A DNA stretch of 8,878 nt, taken from assembly GCA_963991165.1 (NCBI GenBank), contig CAXDOW010000080.1, forward strand, positions 1-8,878. Direction: 5' to 3'. Both the position numbers and the translations under genes were made by a program. How positions within the stretch are numbered: position 1 is the stretch's first letter; every line of letters begins with the position of its first letter. Under the pieces are notes generated by a model. The model had not been told where the DNA came from. It saw only the letters and a program-made list of their open reading frames with translations, and made no database searches. This document shows, piece after piece, positions 1 to 6,400 of the stretch. This DNA is from GCA-2862585 sp963991165. Lineage in GTDB: Bacteria > Bacteroidota > Bacteroidia > Flavobacteriales > UBA7312.

Positions 1-384
1 TCCTTTTTTGGAGGAGTTAGAGGTTTCTAATATTAATCCTTTTCCTTCATCTGAACTGAGTATCTTTCCTGAAATTTTTTTACCTTCTTTTAGAAAAACA
101 TTGACTTCTTTACCTTCGTTTTTCTGATATTGTTGAAAAACCTTGAACGGTTGACTTAATCCAGCACTTGAAACAGTCAAGGAAAAATCGTCTTTTTCTC
201 TGTCAAGATTTCCTTCAATGTGTCGACTTAGTGAAATACAATTTTCCATACTGATATTATTTCGAGAGTCTATCAACACCTCTATATTATTGGCTGTTGT
301 GACCGTTAAAGACACTAAAAATAGTGATTCATTTTCTGAAAGAAAATCATCTATCAGTTTTGCTATTTCTTCTCTGTTCAACAT
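1..384 (-). CDS. rimP: Ribosome maturation factor RimP, 3' end cut by window edge
   Basis: An ATG at 384-382 opens a frame of 128 codons that runs exactly to base 1. RimP binds the small ribosomal subunit in the cytoplasm and assists 30S maturation. The protein starts MLNREEIAKLIDDF and carries the family hallmarks in order: a hydrophobic strand (LFLVSLTV, about residues 21-28), SLSRHIEGNLDRE (51-63), the DDFSLTVSSAGLSQPF block (65-80) that closes the N-terminal domain, then QQYQKNEGKEVNVFLKEGKK leading into the C-terminal SH3-like domain. The family is usually about 150-160 residues, so roughly 25-30 residues are missing beyond the edge. ATG 384 is the natural start: the N-terminus has typical length, and a hairpin and T-tract lie directly upstream. 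There is no Shine-Dalgarno sequence, only an AT-rich stretch, as is common in Bacteroidota. nusA and infB are the usual downstream neighbours and would lie off the left edge. Confidence 0.95.
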   Translation of the reverse strand, partial: MLNREEIAKLIDDFLSENESLFLVSLTVTTANNIEVLIDSRNNISMENCISLSRHIEGNLDREKDDFSLTVSSAGLSQPFKVFQQYQKNEGKEVNVFLKEGKKISGKILSSDEGKGLILETSNSSKKG

Positions 385-388
385 ATTT

Positions 389-415
389 AAAAAAGAAGGG
401 GGCTTCTTGCCCCCT
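389..415 (-). terminator. Rho-independent terminator after the giant gene, abutting rimP
   Basis: Read on the minus strand, 415-397 is AGGGGGCAAGAAGCCCCCT, a perfect 7-bp stem with six G-C pairs and a 5-base AAGAA loop. It is followed by TCTTTTTT (396-389). It lies about 70 bases past the stop codon of the giant gene and ends 4 bases before the rimP ATG. On the plus strand the sequence after the stem (cactcaattt) has no T-run, so it should act only in the minus direction. Its natural role is to end the giant-gene transcript. Because it is so close to rimP it could also lie in a rimP leader. Confidence 0.85.
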
Positions 416-432
416 CACTCAATTTCTTTGTG

Positions 433-440
433 CAAAAGTA
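433..440 (-). promoter_or_regulatory. Candidate Bacteroidota -7 box for rimP (TACTTTTG)
   Basis: The minus-strand bases 440-433 read TACTTTTG, a full match to the Bacteroidota TAnnTTTG -7 consensus, in the gap between the giant gene stop and rimP. No convincing TTTG -33 element is seen 17-23 bases upstream (the region reads cgatgtagttttata), so this is a half match in AT-rich DNA and may be chance. If real, transcription would start near 427 and the rimP leader of about 40 bases would contain the whole hairpin. Confidence 0.3.
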
Positions 441-484
441 ATGTTTTTTATAAAACTACATCGCGTATTCTAATCTTTTCTGAA

Positions 485-3400
485 TTATTGTAAGATTAGA
501 CGTCTTGTGAATGTGGCCTGATCGCCAATAATTTTCACAATATAAACACCTTTTGAGTAGTTTGATAAATTGACATTAAATTGCGTACTTAACATCTCTG
601 TTCCTATGTATTGATTGTAGACTTCTTTTCCGAAAGCATCTACAATTAATAGTTGATAATCAGATTTGTTGTCATTAACAAATGAAATGCTTACTTCTCC
701 ATTGGTTGGATTAGGGTACAGTTCAAAGGTTGGCGATTGACTTTGTGCCAATTTAGCACCTGAAACGGTAGTGTATGAATCACTAGCCCAAGAAGAAACA
801 AAGTTATTTTCAGAGTCACACAATGATCTAATGTAGACATAAATGGTTGATCCAATAGCTACGTTCGATAAACTATACTCTGATTCCGTTGGATATACAT
901 AATTCCATCCATTACCATAGTTATATATCAACCAATACTCTGTAGCATTACCATCCCAATCAATGGTTACGTCCGTTCCTTCATTGGAAAACTCGAGGTT
1001 GTCCGGCTCATCACATGAGACTGTAAACGATTGTAGCTCTGACCAATCTGACTCTTGTTCATCAGAACAGATAGTTTTCAAATAGAACTCGTAGGAACTG
1101 GCTGCACTTAGGTCTAAAGTAACACTGTTTGATTCGGTTGATTCAGAAACAAAACCATTTCCAAAATCGTAAAGAATTTCATAAGACTGGGCATTGGCCA
1201 TTTCATCCCAAGAAATAGTCGCTGAAGTCGTTGTGTTTGATACCGAAATATTAGTAGGAGATAAACATTCTGAAAGGGTTGTAAACTGACTACTGAATGC
1301 TTCTGATTCACACCCAAAAGAGACTGACGTAATGACGATATCATAGGTCGTTGAAGAAGATAAATCCATCAGGTTAATCGAAGACCCTTGATGGTCTTCT
1401 ATCGTTGTCCATGTGACACCTCCATCTGAGCTGTACTCGAAATTATATATTCCTGTTTGAGAAGCGTTATCCCAGTCAATAGAGACATAAGAAGTGGTCA
1501 AATTATCAAACTCAACCGTACTAACCGCTTCAATTATAGTCTCTGAAATTTCTATGGATTCAGAGGTAATATTACAACCAAATGAGTTGGTGATGACTAC
1601 GAAATATTCTCCCCCTTGAGAGGCATTGTATGAATTGGTCGTTGCTCCATCTACTTCTTCATCATCTAGATACCACTGATAGGCCGTATAATCTGAAGAT
1701 ACTGATAATTCAACACTTTGGCCACTACAGAAATTAGTTGACAATGTGGTAATCGATAGTTCTTCTTCACAATCTGGCAACTCTATAGAGGTAAAGTCGG
1801 AATAGGAAGATGAAATACCTTCACCACAGTTCGATCGAACATAGAAATAGGCAAATCCCCCCTCACCTAAATGGGTCAAGGTTATGAAAGTGTCCGTTAC
1901 TGTTGCACTTACCCATCCCGTTGAGGATAAATAATAAACAACTTTATAGGAAGATGCTGCAAATACAGGATCCCAAGATAGAGTTACTTCAGTAGAGGTA
2001 GCTGATAAAGAAACGTTTGTTGGGGTTGTACATTCTGCCAAAGTGGAGAAACTACTTGTAAATGGTTCTGATTCACAACCATAAGATACCGACGTTATGA
2101 TAATATCATAGGTTGTATAAGATGATAAATCCGACAAGTTTATTGAAGATCCTTGATGATCTTCAATGGTAGTCCAAGTGACACCACCATCGGAGCTATA
2201 CTCGAAGTTATACATGCCTGTTGGAGAAGGATTATCCCAATCAATCGACACATAAGAAGAAGTTAAATTATCAAACTCAACGGAGCTTACTGCCTCAAGC
2301 ACCGTCTCTGATATCTCTAACACCTCAGAAGTTACAAAACAGGCAAGTGCATTTGTCACAACTACAGAGTATTCACCGCCTTCGGTTGCCGTGTAAGACG
2401 ATAGTGTGGCACCATTTATTTGCTCGCCATCTAAATACCACTGATAAGATAGGTAGTCAGAAGAAACACTTAATTCAGTACTTTCTCCAACACAAAACGT
2501 GGTTGACAATGCGGTAATCGATACATCGAGATCACAATCAGGTAACTCAATATAGTGTAGGTTGGAGTATGAAGAAATAAACTCATCGCCACAATTCGTA
2601 CGCACATAGAAGTAAGCAAACCCACCTTCTCCTGAATGAGATAGTGTGAGATCAGTATCTGTTACTAATGTTGCAACCCAACCCGTTGATGGTAGATAAT
2701 ATATTACACTATAAGAGGTAGCTCCTAAAACAGCATCCCAAGAAAGGGTTACCTCGCTACCCGTTGCTGACAATGTAATGTTAGAGGGAGGCACGCAATC
2801 CGCTAAGGTAGTAAAGCTTGTAGTATAGGTCTCACATGAATAAGCAACAGAGGAAATTAGAATGTCATAATTGGTATAAGGCGTTAAACCCGTCAGTGTA
2901 GCATCAGTACCAACATAATCTTCAGTAAGCACTACCCACGTGGCTCCACCATCAATACTGTAGCTTATGTTATATTCTTCAACATCCGATACATTGTTCC
3001 ATTCAATATCTACCGCTGAAGTGGTGATATTACTTACTTCAATATCTAAAGAAGATGATGATATCTCTGTAACATTCAACGAGTTTGAAGTGATTTGACA
3101 ACCGATATCATTTGAAACTACCACATGGTATTGACCCCCTGATGATGCGGTGTATGATGAACTGGTTGCTCCATCAATGAGGGTATTATCGACATACCAT
3201 TGATACGATGCAAAGTCGGATGATACACTAAGCTCTATGTCTTCTCCAACACAGAACGCAGTGCTAGCAGATGTTATTGATACATCTATGTCGCAATCAG
3301 TTAATTCGATGAAGTATAATTCAGAGTATGGTGAATGTATCCCTTCCTCACAATTTGTTCGCACATAGAAGTATGCAAAACCACCTTCACCTAAATGAGA

Positions 3401-6400
3401 TAAAGAAATAAAACTGTCAGTCACTGTTGTATTTTGCCATCCAGTTTCTGGCAAATAATAAACGACCTTGTAGGAAGAAGCTCCTAAAACAGCACCCCAT
3501 GAAAAAGTGACTTCATCAGCGTCTGCTAATAATGTAATGTCGGTTGGAGAAACACAATCGGCCATAGTCGTAAAGGTAGCAGAGTAGGACTCACAATTGT
3601 ATGTTGATGAAGTTATCAAAATAGTATAATTTGTAAAAGAAGAAAGTCCTGTTAGAGACACTTCTGTGCCTTCAAAATCTTCATACATTGTAGACCATGT
3701 TGAGCCACCATCGACACTCAAGCTAATATCATAGTTCTCAACTTCAGAAATATTTTCCCATTCCAAATATGCTGATGATGATGAAATGTCATCAACCGAT
3801 ATATCATAAGTTGTGGACGATGATATTTCCGTAATAGTTGATATCTCAGACGTAATTTGACAACCTAAATCAGTTGTAACAATGACTGAATATTGACCTC
3901 CCGTCAAAATCAACACATTAGAAGTAACAGCTCCCTCAATAGGTTCATCATTTAAGTACCATTGATAACTTGAATAATTAGAAGGTACACTTAATTCTAA
4001 GTTATCACCAATACAAATTGAATTAAATAAAGAGGTTATTGACAAATCGATATCGCAATCTGGTAATTCAATGGAATAAAAATCAGAATATGGAGAGAAT
4101 GTATTTTCACCACAATTAGAGCGTAAATAGAAGTAACCATATCCTCCATTACCACCATGAGAAAGTGTGTAGTATGTATCTGTAACCGAAACACTTTGCC
4201 AACCTGTTTCGACTAAATAATAAACCAATTGATACGAAGAGGCCGCGAGCACAGCATCCCAAGAAATAGTAACATCTGATGAAGTAGCTGACAATTCTAT
4301 ATTTGTTGGGGTTATACAGGGGTGTAAAGTGGTAAAGCTACTTGTAAAAGGTTCAGATTCACATTCAAAAGCAACAGAAGTAACAATTATATCATAGGTA
4401 GTATAGGATGATAAATCGAACAAGTTAATAGAGGACCCTTGATGATCTTCAATAATGGTCCAAGTTAAACCCCCATCTGAGCTGTATTCAAAATCATACA
4501 TTCCAGTTTGAGAGGCATTGTCCCAATCAACAGAAACGTAAGATGATGAAAGGTCATTGAATTCTATGGAACTAACAGCATCAACAACAATTTCATTAAT
4601 TTCTTCAGAATAAGATGTTACACTACACCCAATGCTGTCAGAAACATTCACATAGTATTCACCGCCTTGTGACACACTTATTGTGGAAGTGGTTGCTCCT
4701 TGAATTACTTCGTCATTATAATACCACTGATAGGTTACGAAATCAGAAGAAACACTTAGATTAACACTATTCCCAGTACAGAATGAAATATCAGAAGCCG
4801 TAACCCATAGATGAGACTCACAATCAGGTAATTCGATATAATTGAGATTAGAATAAGAAGAATGAATTCCCTCTTCACAATTAGATCGAATGTAGAAATA
4901 GGCATAGCCACCTTCGCCTAAATGATTTAACGTTAATTCTGTATCAGTAACAGTAGTAGTCTGCCAGCCTGTTTCAGCTAAATAGTAAATTAATTTGTAG
5001 GAGGTAGCTCCAAATACATGACTCCAAGATATTGTTACCTCATCAGCATCAGCCACTAAAGAAATGTTTGATGGCGGTACACAATCTGCCAAAGTGGTAA
5101 AGCTTCCTGTATAGGTCTCACACGAATAGGTTGTTGATGTAATCAATAGGTCATAGTTGGTATAAACTGATAATCCAGTTAATGTCGCTTCTGTTCCCTC
5201 ATATTCATCAATAAGGATAGTCCATGATGAACCACCATCAGTGCTATAACTTATTTCATAAACTTCAGGAGAAGATAAACTTTCCCATTCAATATGAACT
5301 GATGTAGCAGTAATATCGCTTATCTCAATATCAGAAGAACTAGCCCCTGATATTTCTGTAACTACGTAATCCTCAGAAGTAATATTACATCCTTGATAAC
5401 TTGTAGCAACGACATAATACGAACCACCAGCTGAAACAGAATAAGTTGAGCTCGTTGCATCTTCAATACTTTCATCATTCAAATACCACTGATAAGTCTC
5501 AAAGCCAGAGCTAGCACTTAACTCATACTCATCGCCAATGCAATATACAGACGATAAAGAGGATACTATAACATCAACATCACAATTTACAAGTTCAATA
5601 GAATATAAATCAGAATAAGGAGAATTTATCCCTTCACCACATTGAGAACGAACATAAAAATAAGCATATCCTCCCTCACTGAGATGTGTTAAAGTAATAT
5701 AGTTATCGGTTACCGAAGTAGTTTGCCAGCCCGTCTGGGGTAAATAATATACCACGGTATAAGAGGTAGCGGCAAATAAATCGTCCCAAGATAATGTAAC
5801 GTTATCAACAGTAGTGCTTACTGAAATATTTTCAGGAGTAATACACTCAGGTAAGGTTGTAAACGATGTCGTAAATGGATCAGATTCACATCCGTAAGAT
5901 AAAGATGTAATAACAATAGTATAGGTTGTGTTAGCAGACAAATCAGAAAGATTAATGGAAGAACCTTGATGTTCATCTATAATAGTCCATGAGACACCAC
6001 CATCAGAACTATACTCAAAACGATACATATCAGTTTGTGAGGCATTGTTCCAGTCAACTGAAACATAAGAGGAAGATAAATTATTAAATTCCACTTCACT
6101 AACTGCATCAACGACCGTTTCAGAAATCCCTAACACATCAGAAGTAATTATACATCCTATGGAGTTACTAACCACTACCGAATAATCTCCACTTTCAGAG
6201 GCTGTAATGGATGATGTTGTCGCCCCATCAATTTGCTCATCATCCAAATACCACTGATAAGAAGAGAAATCAGAAGATACATTGAGCTCGATGCTTTCAC
6301 CATCGCAGAAAGAATTTGATAAGGTACTCATTGAAACCTCAATATCACAATTTGATAATTCTATGTAATATAGATTAGAATAAGAAGAAATATCATCACC

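Noticed and set aside
397..415. Bidirectional terminator
   Set aside because: On the plus strand no T-run follows the stem, and no plus-strand gene ends there.
218..493. Plus-strand open frame of 91 codons
   Set aside because: It lies antisense to rimP, crosses the terminator hairpin and enters the giant gene's last codons. Its peptide shows no recognisable domain, and rimP on the other strand is clear.
1114..1344. Minus-strand alternative frame of 76 codons
   Set aside because: It is an out-of-frame shadow of the main coding sequence, which is intact here.
2221..2517. Plus-strand open frame of 98 codons inside the giant gene
   Set aside because: It is an antisense shadow of the repeat array; the Gln/Leu/His-rich peptide reflects the complement of Ser/Thr/Asp codons.
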